Shown here piece after piece: positions 17,048 through 25,887 of a stretch of DNA of 64,000 nucleotides. The DNA comes from Alishewanella longhuensis (GTDB taxonomy: Bacteria > Pseudomonadota > Gammaproteobacteria > Enterobacterales > Alteromonadaceae). The notes beneath the pieces are model-generated. The model ran no database searches. It was not told where the DNA came from and saw only the letters and a program-made list of their open reading frames with translations. The position numbers and the translations under genes were made by a program. Position 1 is the stretch's first letter; every line of letters starts with the position of its first letter. The stretch covers positions 92,538 through 156,537 of the forward strand of contig NZ_BNAO01000007.1 in assembly GCF_014653435.1 (NCBI RefSeq), written 5' to 3'.

Positions 17048-18085
17048 ATGAAACAGACTTTATTACCAACCTCAACCGCTGGCAGCTTACCCAAACCAAG
17101 CTGGCTAGCTGAGCCAGAGACCCTGTGGTCAGCCTGGAAGCTACAAGACGAGGAACTCAAAAGCGGCAAGCAGGACGCGCTGCGGCTGGCACTACAAGAA
17201 CAACAGCACTGCGGTATTGATATTGTGAGCGATGGCGAGCAAAGCCGCCAACACTTTGTCACCACCTTTATTGAGCATTTAAATGGCGTCGATTTTATCC
17301 ATCGTAAAACGGTGAGAATTCGTGATCGTTATGATGCCAGTGTACCGACGGTGGTTGGCCCAGTCTCGCGGCAAAAACCGGTATTTGTTGATGACGCGAA
17401 ATTTTTGCGTAAGCAGACCAAGCAGCCAATAAAATGGGCCTTGCCAGGGCCAATGACCATGATCGATACGCTGTATGATGATTACTATAAAAGCCGAGAA
17501 CAACTGGCCTGGGAATTTGCCATTATCCTAAACCAGGAAGCGAAAGAGTTAGAGGCTGCAGGTGTGAATATTATTCAATTTGATGAGCCGGCTTTTAATG
17601 TGTTCTTTGATGAGGTTAACGACTGGGGTATTAAGTGCTTAGAGCGCGCCATCGAAGGGCTGAAATGCGAAACCGCTGTGCATATTTGTTATGGCTATGG
17701 TATTAAAGCCAATACCGAGTGGAAAAAAACCTTAGGTAGCGAGTGGCGGCAATACGAAGCAATCTTCCCCAAATTACAACAGTCTAATATCGATATTATT
17801 TCCTTAGAGTGCCATAACTCACGAGTGCCCATTGAACTACTTGGACTATTGCGCGGTAAAAAAGTGATGGTCGGAGCTATTGATGTAGCAACCGATACCA
17901 TTGAGACGCCAGAAGAAGTAGCAGCTACGCTTAGAGAAGCGCTGCAATATGTGGATGCCGATAAGCTTTATCCCTGCACTAATTGTGGTATGGCACCGTT
18001 ATCCCGTAAGGTTGCTACTGGTAAGCTTAATGCCTTGGCAGCAGGTGCAGCTATTGTGCGCAGTGAATTACAGGGCAAAAACTAA
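17048..18085 (+). CDS. mesD: MesD, short folate-independent methionine synthase
   Basis: A 345-residue protein equal to the catalytic half of cobalamin-independent MetE. It lacks the N-terminal folate-binding half, so methyltetrahydrofolate is unlikely to be the donor. The zinc ligands expected from MetE are visible: His212 and Cys214 in VHICYGYG, Glu254 in SLECHNS and Cys313 in TNCGM; the substrate segment GEQSRQHF is also present. Pairing with mesX and the MetJ operator supports a role in homocysteine methylation. In this family activity is reported to depend on MesX and oxygen; the methyl donor is not settled from sequence. Confidence 0.92.
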   Translation: MKQTLLPTSTAGSLPKPSWLAEPETLWSAWKLQDEELKSGKQDALRLALQEQQHCGIDIVSDGEQSRQHFVTTFIEHLNGVDFIHRKTVRIRDRYDASVPTVVGPVSRQKPVFVDDAKFLRKQTKQPIKWALPGPMTMIDTLYDDYYKSREQLAWEFAIILNQEAKELEAAGVNIIQFDEPAFNVFFDEVNDWGIKCLERAIEGLKCETAVHICYGYGIKANTEWKKTLGSEWRQYEAIFPKLQQSNIDIISLECHNSRVPIELLGLLRGKKVMVGAIDVATDTIETPEEVAATLREALQYVDADKLYPCTNCGMAPLSRKVATGKLNALAAGAAIVRSELQGKN

Positions 18086-18187
18086 AGCCATTGCCTTTCA
18101 ACATACAGAGTGGCGGGCTGCGTCCCTGCTTATCGAAAGCCATTAGGTATAAACTTGCCGCAAGATTAAAAAAGGTTGCTTGGACAT

Positions 18188-18218
18188 AAAAAAACGCCGA
18201 CGAGCTGTCGGCGTTTTT
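18188..18218. terminator. Bidirectional rho-independent terminator
   Basis: CGCCGAC and GTCGGCG arms with a 5-nt loop are flanked by A7 and T5. It sits between the convergent ends of mesD and greA and can serve both. Confidence 0.93.
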
Positions 18219-18240
18219 AGGTAACTGCAACAACGTTCAG

Positions 18241-18717
18241 TTACTTATACTGCACTGCCGTGATCTCAAACTCTACCACGCCTTTTGGTGTAGTAATGTT
18301 GACAACGTCATCGGCTTCTTTACCAATTAAGCCACGCGCTATCGGTGAGTTAACCGAAATCAGGTTATTTTTAATATCGGCTTCATCGTCACCCACAATA
18401 CGGTAAGTCACTTCTTCTTCTGTATCCAGATTAAGAATGGTTACCGTAGCACCAAAAATCACTTTACCGTTATTCGGCAGTTTAGTGATATCGATGATCT
18501 GGGCATTGGATAATTTGCCTTCAATATCCTGAATACGCCCTTCAATAAACCCCTGCTGCTCGCGAGCGGCATGGTATTCGGCGTTTTCTTTTAAGTCACC
18601 ATGCGCACGCGCTTCAGCGATGGCTTGGATCACCGCTGGGCGTTTCACACTTTTTAACTCATTCAATTCAAGGCGCAGCGCTTCTGCGCCCTGAACGGTC
18701 ATTGGGATTAAACTCAT
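18241..18717 (-). CDS. greA: Transcription elongation factor GreA
   Basis: Rescues backtracked RNA polymerase by stimulating transcript cleavage. It has 158 residues: an N-terminal antiparallel coiled coil (about 1-75) bearing the acidic tip [14 protein letters not shown], then an FKBP-like C-terminal domain. Its ATG overlaps the carB stop (ATGA), so the two are translationally coupled. Pseudomonas species also have greA as the last gene of the carAB operon. Confidence 0.97.
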   Translation of the reverse strand: MSLIPMTVQGAEALRLELNELKSVKRPAVIQAIAEARAHGDLKENAEYHAAREQQGFIEGRIQDIEGKLSNAQIIDITKLPNNGKVIFGATVTILNLDTEEEVTYRIVGDDEADIKNNLISVNSPIARGLIGKEADDVVNITTPKGVVEFEITAVQYK

Positions 18718-21700
18718 CCGTTAACTCTCTTATGCAATTCCTGTACTGAATTCACGTTAACAAAAGCACTGGCTGCATTGGCTTTTACCGTAGCAAAAGC
18801 GGCATTTAAGGTAGTGGTATAATTGACCTTATGTTGCAAGGCACTGCGGCGCAACATTTTAGAGTCTTCAATGGCTTGCCGCCCTTCGGTGGTGTTTACA
18901 ATATAACTGTATTCACCATTTTTGATGCGGTCTAGCATATTAGGACGGCCTTCAAATACTTTGTTCACCACCCGGCATTCAATACCGGCGGCTTTTAAGG
19001 CTGCTGCGGTACCGCCACTGGCGTCTAACTCAAAACCTGTTTCCACCATGCGTTTCGCTAACTCAACAACGCGCACTTTATCGCTGTCACGTACAGAAAG
19101 CAAGGCACGGCCACCGGTAGGAATTAAAATGCCACAACCCAGTTCTGCTTTAGCAAAGGCTTCTTCAAAGGTATCACCCACGCCCATCACTTCACCGGTT
19201 GAACGCATTTCTGGGCCGAGGATCGGATCCACGCCAGGGAACTTGTTAAACGGGATCACCACTTCTTTTACTGAGAAGTACGGCGGGATAATTTCTTTGG
19301 TAATACCCTGGTCCGCTAGCGAGCGACCCGCCATACAGCGCGCGCCCACTTTCGCTACAGCAACACCGGTGGCTTTTGATACAAAAGGCACGGTACGGGC
19401 AGCGCGCGGGTTCACTTCAATCAGGTACACTTCGCCATCTTTTACCGCAAACTGGGTATTCATTAAGCCAACAACGCCCAGCTCTAGTGCCAGTTTTTTC
19501 ACCTGATCGCGCATTACATCTTGGATCTGCTGCGACAAGCTATGCGGTGGCAAGGTACAGGCAGAATCACCCGAGTGGACACCCGCCTGCTCAATGTGTT
19601 CCATAATGCCGCCGATCACGACTTCTTTGCCATCACAGATCGCATCGATATCGACTTCAATAGCGTCATCTAAGAAGTTGTCCAGCAATACTGGTGAATC
19701 GTTTGACACACTTACCGCTTCGTTCATATAACGACGTAAATCTTGCTCGTCGTAAACGATTTCCATGGCCCGGCCACCCAATACATAAGACGGGCGTACC
19801 ACCATCGGGTAACCAATTTCTGGCGCTTTGGCAATGGCTTCATCAAAGCTGGTTACGGTAACGTTTTTCGGCTGCTTTAAGCCTAAACGGGTAACTGCTT
19901 GTTGGAAACGCTCACGATCTTCAGCGCGGTCAATGGCATCTGGCGAGGTACCAATAATTGGCACGCCGTTCGCTTCTAAGGCACGGGCTAATTTTAATGG
20001 CGTTTGACCACCGTATTGTACGATAACGCCTTTTGGCTGCTCTTTACGTACAATTTCCAGCACGTCTTCTAGCGTAATCGGCTCGAAATACAAACGGTCG
20101 GAGGTGTCGTAATCAGTTGAAACGGTCTCTGGGTTACAATTAACCATAATGGTTTCATAACCATCTTCTCGCAGAGCTAAAGCCGCATGCACACAACAAT
20201 AGTCGAACTCGATACCCTGACCAATGCGGTTCGGGCCGCCACCGATAATCATAATCTTATCGCGGTTAGTCGGTGCCGCTTCGCATTCTTCATCGTAGGT
20301 GCTGTACATATAGGCGGTGTTGGAAGCAAACTCAGCAGCACAGGTATCTACCCGCTTATATACCGGGTGAATATTGTAGCTGTAGCGCTTTTTACGTACT
20401 TCAGTTTCACTTACACCCAGTACATCGGCGATACGGGCATCGGCAAAACCTTTACGCTTTAAGCGGGCAATGCGTGCTTCATCCAGTGCAGCAAAGCCAT
20501 CAACGCTTAATGCTTGTTCTTCTTTGACCAGATCTTCAATTTGCACCAGGAACCAAGGATCAACCTTAGTCAGCTTGAAAATATCGTCCATGCTCATGCC
20601 AAAGCGGAAGGCATCGGCGATATACCAAATACGGTGTGCGCCTGGCTCGCGCAGCTCACGAATCAGCTTTTCTTTGGTTTCTGGCGCTTTGATGTCAAGG
20701 ATAGGGTCTAAACCCGATACGCCAATTTCTAAACCACGTAAGGCCTTTTGCAAAGATTCTTGCTGGTTACGACCAATGGCCATCACCTCACCCACCGATT
20801 TCATCTGGGTGGTTAAGCGATCATTAGCACCAGCAAATTTTTCAAAGTTAAAGCGTGGCACCTTGGTAACCACGTAATCGATGCTTGGCTCGAATGACGC
20901 AGGCGTCACACCGCCCGTAATATCGTTGGCTAACTCGTCAAGCGTGTAACCTACGGCCAATTTGGCAGCGACCTTGGCAATCGGGAAACCCGTTGCTTTC
21001 GAGGCCAGCGCGGATGAGCGTGATACCCGCGGGTTCATCTCGATAATGACCATACGGCCATCTTCTGGGTTAATACCAAACTGCACGTTTGAACCACCCG
21101 TCTCAACCCCAATTTCGCGCAGTACGGCCAAAGAGGCGTTACGCATAATCTGGTATTCTTTGTCGGTCAGGGTTTGCGCCGGTGCTACGGTGATTGAGTC
21201 GCCGGTATGTACGCCCATAGGATCAAAGTTTTCAATGGCACAGACGATAATACAGTTATCGTTTTTGTCGCGTACCACTTCCATTTCATACTCTTTCCAA
21301 CCAATTAACGATTCGTCAATTAATAGCTCTTTGGTTGGCGACAGATCTAAACCACGGGTACAGATCTCTTCAAATTCTTCGCGGTTATACGCAATACCAC
21401 CGCCCGAGCCACCCATAGTAAACGACGGACGAATAATACAAGGGAAGCCAATGCTTTCTAAAACCTGATAGGCTTCTTCCATCGAGTGGGCTAAGCCCGC
21501 GCGTGGACAGGCTAAACCAATGGAACGCATGGCTTTATCAAAGCGGCTGCGATCTTCAGCTTTATCAATGGCATCGGCGGTCGCACCAATCATTTCTACA
21601 TTGTACTTTGCCAAGACACCATGGCGTTCCAGCTCTAGCGCACAGTTCAGTGCTGTCTGGCCACCCATAGTCGGTAGCACAGCGCACGGGCGCTCTTTTT

Positions 21701-21935
21701 CAATAATCTTTTCTACGACCTGCCAGTGAATTGGCTCGATATAGGTAGCATCGGCCATTTCTGGATCGGTCATAATGGTCGCTGGATTAGAGTTCACCAG
21801 AATAACCCGGTAGCCTTCTTCTTTTAAGGCTTTACAGGCTTGGGCGCCTGAGTAGTCAAATTCACAGGCTTGGCCGATAACGATGGGGCCAGCGCCCAGG
21901 ATCAGAATACTTTTTAGGTCGGTACGTTTTGGCAT
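18714..21935 (-). CDS. carB: Carbamoyl-phosphate synthase large subunit
   Basis: Makes carbamoyl phosphate for arginine and pyrimidine synthesis from bicarbonate, ATP and ammonia delivered by CarA. It has 1073 residues, full length. Two homologous ATP-grasp halves are present (metal-binding [18 protein letters not shown] in the first, [18 protein letters not shown] in the second), each starting with a KIMIIG/SILILG-type nucleotide loop. The C-terminal MGS-like allosteric domain runs from about residue 935. It follows carA by 42 nt. Confidence 0.98.
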   Translation of the reverse strand: MPKRTDLKSILILGAGPIVIGQACEFDYSGAQACKALKEEGYRVILVNSNPATIMTDPEMADATYIEPIHWQVVEKIIEKERPCAVLPTMGGQTALNCALELERHGVLAKYNVEMIGATADAIDKAEDRSRFDKAMRSIGLACPRAGLAHSMEEAYQVLESIGFPCIIRPSFTMGGSGGGIAYNREEFEEICTRGLDLSPTKELLIDESLIGWKEYEMEVVRDKNDNCIIVCAIENFDPMGVHTGDSITVAPAQTLTDKEYQIMRNASLAVLREIGVETGGSNVQFGINPEDGRMVIIEMNPRVSRSSALASKATGFPIAKVAAKLAVGYTLDELANDITGGVTPASFEPSIDYVVTKVPRFNFEKFAGANDRLTTQMKSVGEVMAIGRNQQESLQKALRGLEIGVSGLDPILDIKAPETKEKLIRELREPGAHRIWYIADAFRFGMSMDDIFKLTKVDPWFLVQIEDLVKEEQALSVDGFAALDEARIARLKRKGFADARIADVLGVSETEVRKKRYSYNIHPVYKRVDTCAAEFASNTAYMYSTYDEECEAAPTNRDKIMIIGGGPNRIGQGIEFDYCCVHAALALREDGYETIMVNCNPETVSTDYDTSDRLYFEPITLEDVLEIVRKEQPKGVIVQYGGQTPLKLARALEANGVPIIGTSPDAIDRAEDRERFQQAVTRLGLKQPKNVTVTSFDEAIAKAPEIGYPMVVRPSYVLGGRAMEIVYDEQDLRRYMNEAVSVSNDSPVLLDNFLDDAIEVDIDAICDGKEVVIGGIMEHIEQAGVHSGDSACTLPPHSLSQQIQDVMRDQVKKLALELGVVGLMNTQFAVKDGEVYLIEVNPRAARTVPFVSKATGVAVAKVGARCMAGRSLADQGITKEIIPPYFSVKEVVIPFNKFPGVDPILGPEMRSTGEVMGVGDTFEEAFAKAELGCGILIPTGGRALLSVRDSDKVRVVELAKRMVETGFELDASGGTAAALKAAGIECRVVNKVFEGRPNMLDRIKNGEYSYIVNTTEGRQAIEDSKMLRRSALQHKVNYTTTLNAAFATVKANAASAFVNVNSVQELHKRVNG

Positions 21936-21977
21936 TGCAGTAAATCTCCGTAATTCAGTCTTTGCGTCCGCTTAAGC

Positions 21978-23108
21978 TCAGGCTTTGGCTTGTTGCATTA
22001 ATCCGATAAAGTGGTCAAACAGCTCAGAGGCTTCGTGCGGGCCAGGGCTCGCTTCCGGGTGGCCTTGAAAACTGAATGCCGGTTTATCAGTACGGTGGAT
22101 CCCTTGCAGGGTGCCGTCGAATAACGATTTATGAGTTGCACGTAAATTAGCCGGTAAGCTCGCTTCTTCTACCGCAAAACCATGGTTTTGCGCAGTGATA
22201 AGTACGCGTTTGGTATCAAGGTTTTGCACCGGGTGGTTACCACCGTGATGGCCTAACGCCATTTTTACGGTTTTAGCGCCACTGGCTAGCGCCAATAATT
22301 GGTGACCTAAACAAATACCGAAGATAGGAATATCGGTTTCTAAAAAGGCTTTAATGGCTTCGATAGCATAGGTACAAGGAGCTGGATCGCCAGGGCCATT
22401 GGATAAGAAAATACCATCTGGATTTAGCGCTAATACTTCGGCAGCCGACGTTTGCGCGGGCACTACCGTGAGTTTGCAGCCGCGGTCGGCTAACATGCGT
22501 AAGATATTACGCTTTACACCGAAATCGTAAGCAACAACGTGAAACTGCGCTGCAGGCGCGGCTTTATGTCCTTCGCCTAACTGCCAGCTACCTTCTGTCC
22601 ACTGATAGGCTTCAGTTACCGTGACTTCCTTGGCTAAATCCATACCTGACAGTCCTGGGAAGCCTTTGGCTAATTCTAGCGCTTTTGCTTCGTCCAGGTT
22701 GTCACCCGCTATTAGGCAGCCATTTTGGGCGCCTTTTTCACGAAGAATACGGGTTAATTTGCGGGTATCGATATCGGCGATGCCGAGAATATTGTTGTTT
22801 TTTAAATATTGACTAAGGGAGAGTTGATTACGGAAATTGCTGGCTAATAGCGGGAGGTCACGGATAATTAGGCCTTTCGCCCAAATCTTGCCGGATTCCT
22901 CATCTTCCTCATTGGTCCCGGTGTTACCAATATGAGGATAGGTAAGTGTTACAATTTGTTCTGCATAAGAGGGATCAGTTAATATTTCCTGATACCCGGT
23001 CATTGAGGTATTAAATACTACCTCACCTACAGAAACTCCCTCGGCGCCAATGGCTGTACCGCGAAATACGGTGCCGTCTTCCAGTACGAGCAGGGCGGAC
23101 TTAGTCAA
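21978..23108 (-). CDS. carA: Carbamoyl-phosphate synthase small subunit
   Basis: Glutaminase subunit that feeds ammonia to CarB. It has 376 residues from a TTG start at 23108; GGAGG lies 6-7 nt upstream, and E. coli carA also starts with TTG. The class I amidotransferase triad is seen: Cys266 in GICLGHQ, and His350 and Glu352 in GHPEAS. The frame remains open for 38 Arg/Lys-rich codons upstream; that extension is not part of the family and covers a possible attenuator, so I exclude it. It is followed by carB and greA in one operon. Confidence 0.96.
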   Translation of the reverse strand: MTKSALLVLEDGTVFRGTAIGAEGVSVGEVVFNTSMTGYQEILTDPSYAEQIVTLTYPHIGNTGTNEEDEESGKIWAKGLIIRDLPLLASNFRNQLSLSQYLKNNNILGIADIDTRKLTRILREKGAQNGCLIAGDNLDEAKALELAKGFPGLSGMDLAKEVTVTEAYQWTEGSWQLGEGHKAAPAAQFHVVAYDFGVKRNILRMLADRGCKLTVVPAQTSAAEVLALNPDGIFLSNGPGDPAPCTYAIEAIKAFLETDIPIFGICLGHQLLALASGAKTVKMALGHHGGNHPVQNLDTKRVLITAQNHGFAVEEASLPANLRATHKSLFDGTLQGIHRTDKPAFSFQGHPEASPGPHEASELFDHFIGLMQQAKA

Positions 23109-23125
23109 AATAACCTCCAAACAGC

Positions 23126-23166
23126 AAAAAACGGGTGAAAACCTGACGCGTTTTACGACCCGTTTT
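23126..23166 (-). promoter_or_regulatory. Possible attenuator hairpin in the carA leader
   Basis: On the minus strand, AAAACGGGT (23166-23158) can pair with ACCCGTTTT (23136-23128) across a 21-nt loop, and the second arm runs into a T6 tract that ends 8 nt before the GGAGG ribosome-binding site of carA. This is terminator-like. An ACGGGT sequence further upstream, at about 23178-23187, could compete for the same arm, and a 10-bp stem lies at about 23201-23226. The 251-nt gap to dapB holds nothing else clear. Confidence 0.45.
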
Positions 23167-23359
23167 GACCTAAAATTCTGATACCCGTATTTACCGCGCA
23201 CCTGCAGTTCCCGAGTTTTCAAGCAAAAACTCAGGAAATTTACAGCGTACGGGCAAACCTGCTTATTTTAGGTGAAAAGCGTAATTTTGGCTATGACTTT
23301 TTTCTTATTTTATAAAAATAGCGGCTTTAGCACGTTTTTATGCTAAGTGCCGCAAAAGT

Positions 23360-24169
23360 TTAATCTAACTTTGGCAAACCCAGCACTTGTTGCATGGTAT
23401 AAAGTCCTGGTTGTTTATTTTGCAACCATAAAGCAGCGCGCAGAGCGCCTTGGGCAAAGGTATTACGGCTTGAAGCTTTATGGCTAATTTCCAACCTTTC
23501 GCCTATATCAGCAAAGAGTGCAGTATGATCGCCAATAATGTCGCCACCACGCACTGTAGCAAAACCAATGGTTTGCTGCGGCCGCTCGCCAATCATGCCC
23601 TCACGACCATACACAGCAACTTCAGTTAAGTCACGGTTTAAGCTACGGGCAATGCTGGCACCTATTGCCATCGCGGTGCCAGAGGGTGAATCTTTTTTAA
23701 AGCGGTGATGTGCTTCAATGATTTCAATATCGGCGGTATTGCCCATCACTTTGGCGGCGGTTTGCGCCAGGTGCAGCATAAGGTTAACCCCTACACTCAT
23801 ATTCGGTGCCCAAACAATGGGGATCACTTTACTCGCTGCCTGGATTTCAGCGTACTGCGCGTCGGTTAAGCCGGTTACGCCGATAATCATCGCCTTGCGC
23901 TCGGCAACACAGAGCTTTAGATGCGCCAGCATCGGTTCCGGCATAGTAAAGTCAATCCAAACATCGGCCTGTTGCACCGCCTTAGCGCAGGTCGCGGCTA
24001 AGGCAAGTCCGATCTTGCCACAGCCAGCCAGCTCACCGGCATCGATGCCTATTAAGTCAGAGCCACTACGCACCGTTGCGGCAGCTAGACTTAACTGCTG
24101 CTCTTTTGCCACCGTGATTAAGGCGCGACCCATCCGACCGTTAGCACCGAAGATCCCAATACTCGTCAT
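23360..24169 (-). CDS. dapB: 4-hydroxy-tetrahydrodipicolinate reductase
   Basis: Reduces the DapA product in the lysine/diaminopimelate pathway, supplying peptidoglycan and lysine. It has 269 residues. The N-terminal Rossmann loop GANGRMG is at 8-14, and the catalytic segment EAHHRFKKDSPSGT at about 152-165 contains the proton-donor His and Lys. It lies upstream of carA in the same direction, an order shared by many proteobacteria. Confidence 0.97.
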   Translation of the reverse strand: MTSIGIFGANGRMGRALITVAKEQQLSLAAATVRSGSDLIGIDAGELAGCGKIGLALAATCAKAVQQADVWIDFTMPEPMLAHLKLCVAERKAMIIGVTGLTDAQYAEIQAASKVIPIVWAPNMSVGVNLMLHLAQTAAKVMGNTADIEIIEAHHRFKKDSPSGTAMAIGASIARSLNRDLTEVAVYGREGMIGERPQQTIGFATVRGGDIIGDHTALFADIGERLEISHKASSRNTFAQGALRAALWLQNKQPGLYTMQQVLGLPKLD

Positions 24170-24221
24170 AATTTACTCTGCTAAATTTAATTTGCGTTAT
24201 TAAAACAAAAGCTCGGCGGAT

Positions 24222-24313
24222 AAAAAAGCAAAACAGCCGTAATTTCACCAAACAACATCAAGTTGCAGACTTAACTGCAGCTCGATGTTATTTGGATAAA
24301 AGCTAAACGGCTG
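24222..24313 (-). terminator. Large nested stem-loop with U-run downstream of yqhD
   Basis: On the minus strand, an outer stem CAGCCGT/ACGGCTG (24313-24307 with 24240-24234) encloses a 12-bp stem (24295-24284 with 24259-24248, one G-U pair) and an inner 8-bp stem around a TTAAGT loop (24274-24269). The outer stem is followed at once by TTTTGCTTTTTT (24233-24222). It looks like a compound terminator for yqhD, or the 3' end of a structured RNA. It fills most of the 244-nt gap between dapB and yqhD. Confidence 0.6.
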
Positions 24314-24337
24314 ATTTAATGGTGTTATGGCATTATT

Positions 24338-24362
24338 GCCAGAGACGAAAATAATCTCTGGC
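24338..24362. other. 8-bp stem-loop just past yqhD
   Basis: GCCAGAGA pairs perfectly with TCTCTGGC around a 9-nt loop, 52 nt after the yqhD stop. It lacks a U-run; it could be an mRNA 3' stem upstream of the larger terminator. Confidence 0.45.
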
Positions 24363-24413
24363 TTTGTTGCTGTAGGCTTTTCTGCTGCTTGCGCCTTAGT
24401 ATGTAAAGAGCAG

Positions 24414-25568
24414 TTATAACGCCTGTTGCAGAATACTGCGGCTAACCTCTGGCGTAATATCACCATGCTCACCCAGCTTCACCATCTTATGCTGCACCAG
24501 TTTTTCAACCAGTTTATCCACCACCTCAGCGTTAAGGCCATAATCGGTTAGGCGGGTCGGTACCCCCATCCGCTCAAAGAAATGGCGGGTATGGCTAATG
24601 GCTTCGTCAATTAAGCGCTCTTCATCCTGATGCTGTAATTGCCACACGCGCTGACCATACTGTAACAGCTTGGCACGCTTTTGCTGGCGTTGCTGCTGCA
24701 TTAGTGCCGGTAACACGATAGCTAGCGTTTGTGCATGATCTAAGCCATATAAAGCGGTGATCTCATGCCCTATCATATGGGTAGCCCAATCTTGCGGTAC
24801 GCCCTGACCAATTAAGCCATTTAGCGCCATGGTGGCAGCCCACATCACATTAGCACGCACCTCGTAGTTTTCCGGATCGGCGATAACTTTCGGGCCTTCC
24901 TCAATCAAGGTCAGTAGTAAGCCCTCAGCAAAGCGATCCTGCACCGGTGCATTAACCGGATAAGTCAGGTATTGCTCCATCACATGCACAAAGGCATCCA
25001 CCACACCATTGGCCGCTTGCTTGGGGGGTAAACTGTAGGTAACTGTAGGATCAAGAATAGCAAATTGCGGGTAGACTAAAGGGCTAGAGAAAGCCAGCTT
25101 TTCCTGAGTTTCATAACGCGTCACCACGGAGTTACCATTACTCTCTGTGCCTGTGGCGGGCAGGGTTAACACACAGCCCAGCGGCACCGCTTCAGTAATT
25201 TTGGCACCCTTGGCTAAGATATCCCAGGCATCACCATTAAATAACGCTGCGGCAGCGACAAACTTGGCGCCATCGATCACACTGCCGCCACCAACCGCTA
25301 GAATAAAGTCAATTTTTTCGCGCCGCACTATATCGGCAGCACGCATCAGGGTTTCAAAACTAGGATTTGGCTCTACACCCGAGAATTCAATAAAACTGCT
25401 CTCGGTTAGCGCAGCAGTGACTTGCTGGTAAACGCCGTTATTTTTTATCGAGCCACCGCCATAAATCAGCAACACTTTTTGAAAAGGCTTTACTAAGTTG
25501 CTGAGCTGCGTCATTTGCTCACGGCCAAAAATAATACGGGTAGGATTATGAAAAGAAAAATTAAACAT
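24414..25568 (-). CDS. yqhD: NADPH-dependent alcohol/aldehyde dehydrogenase, YqhD type
   Basis: Iron-type alcohol dehydrogenase superfamily member that, in E. coli, reduces a broad set of aldehydes with NADPH and protects from reactive aldehydes. It has 384 residues and is similar to YqhD along its whole length. The cofactor-binding GGGSIK and GGGSVIDG motifs are in the N-terminal half. The metal ligands lie in VDAFVH (Asp, His) and in GHEITALYGLDHAQ (two His). It stands alone between two intergenic regions with strong hairpins. No adjacent YqhC-type regulator is visible. Confidence 0.9.
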   Translation of the reverse strand: MFNFSFHNPTRIIFGREQMTQLSNLVKPFQKVLLIYGGGSIKNNGVYQQVTAALTESSFIEFSGVEPNPSFETLMRAADIVRREKIDFILAVGGGSVIDGAKFVAAAALFNGDAWDILAKGAKITEAVPLGCVLTLPATGTESNGNSVVTRYETQEKLAFSSPLVYPQFAILDPTVTYSLPPKQAANGVVDAFVHVMEQYLTYPVNAPVQDRFAEGLLLTLIEEGPKVIADPENYEVRANVMWAATMALNGLIGQGVPQDWATHMIGHEITALYGLDHAQTLAIVLPALMQQQRQQKRAKLLQYGQRVWQLQHQDEERLIDEAISHTRHFFERMGVPTRLTDYGLNAEVVDKLVEKLVQHKMVKLGEHGDITPEVSRSILQQAL

Positions 25569-25669
25569 GAAGTGGTTCCACCTTCTGATAGTGCTTAAAC
25601 CCAGATACCCTTCACCCTTAAAGTTGTCTCAGTATTTGCGAGGTTCTTGCACTAAAACGCCAGCCCAGC

Positions 25670-25699
25670 AAAATGCTATTAGCCAGCAGGCTAATAGCA
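25670..25699 (-). terminator. Probable terminator of the downstream-facing fusion gene
   Basis: A perfect 11-bp stem, TGCTATTAGCC with GGCTAATAGCA around a 4-nt loop, is followed on the minus strand by TTTT. It lies in the 319-nt gap 25569-25887, about 190 nt after the fusion-gene stop. The rest of that gap shows no supported gene; a 93-codon plus-strand frame there has no family character. Confidence 0.55.
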
Positions 25700-25887
25700 A
25701 GGACTATCATTTTCGTACTTGCCGCTTGCCTGCAACCTTAATTGTTTTGGGTACAAATGCAAAAAAGGGTTTCAACGCATTTGGACTTAAGCGTTTAAGT
25801 ACGCCTTGCACATCTATGGGGCCAACCACAGTTTGGATCAAGCTTTAGCCCAGAGGCGCTTACTAAAAAGCGACCTCTGGCCATTTT

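Noticed and set aside
20187-20527. Plus-strand open frames inside carB
   Set aside because: They are antisense to a strongly conserved enzyme and have no family likeness or ribosome-binding site.
23109-23222. N-terminal extension of carA by 38 residues
   Set aside because: CarA family proteins begin near the TTG at 23108, which has an excellent ribosome-binding site. The stretch is treated as a leader instead.
24245-24472. A 75-codon minus-strand frame at the end of yqhD
   Set aside because: It overlaps yqhD in another frame and runs through the large stem-loop; it looks like chance.
25567-25848. A 93-codon plus-strand frame between yqhD and the fusion gene
   Set aside because: It overlaps the yqhD start, contains the terminator-like hairpin and shows no recognisable protein features.
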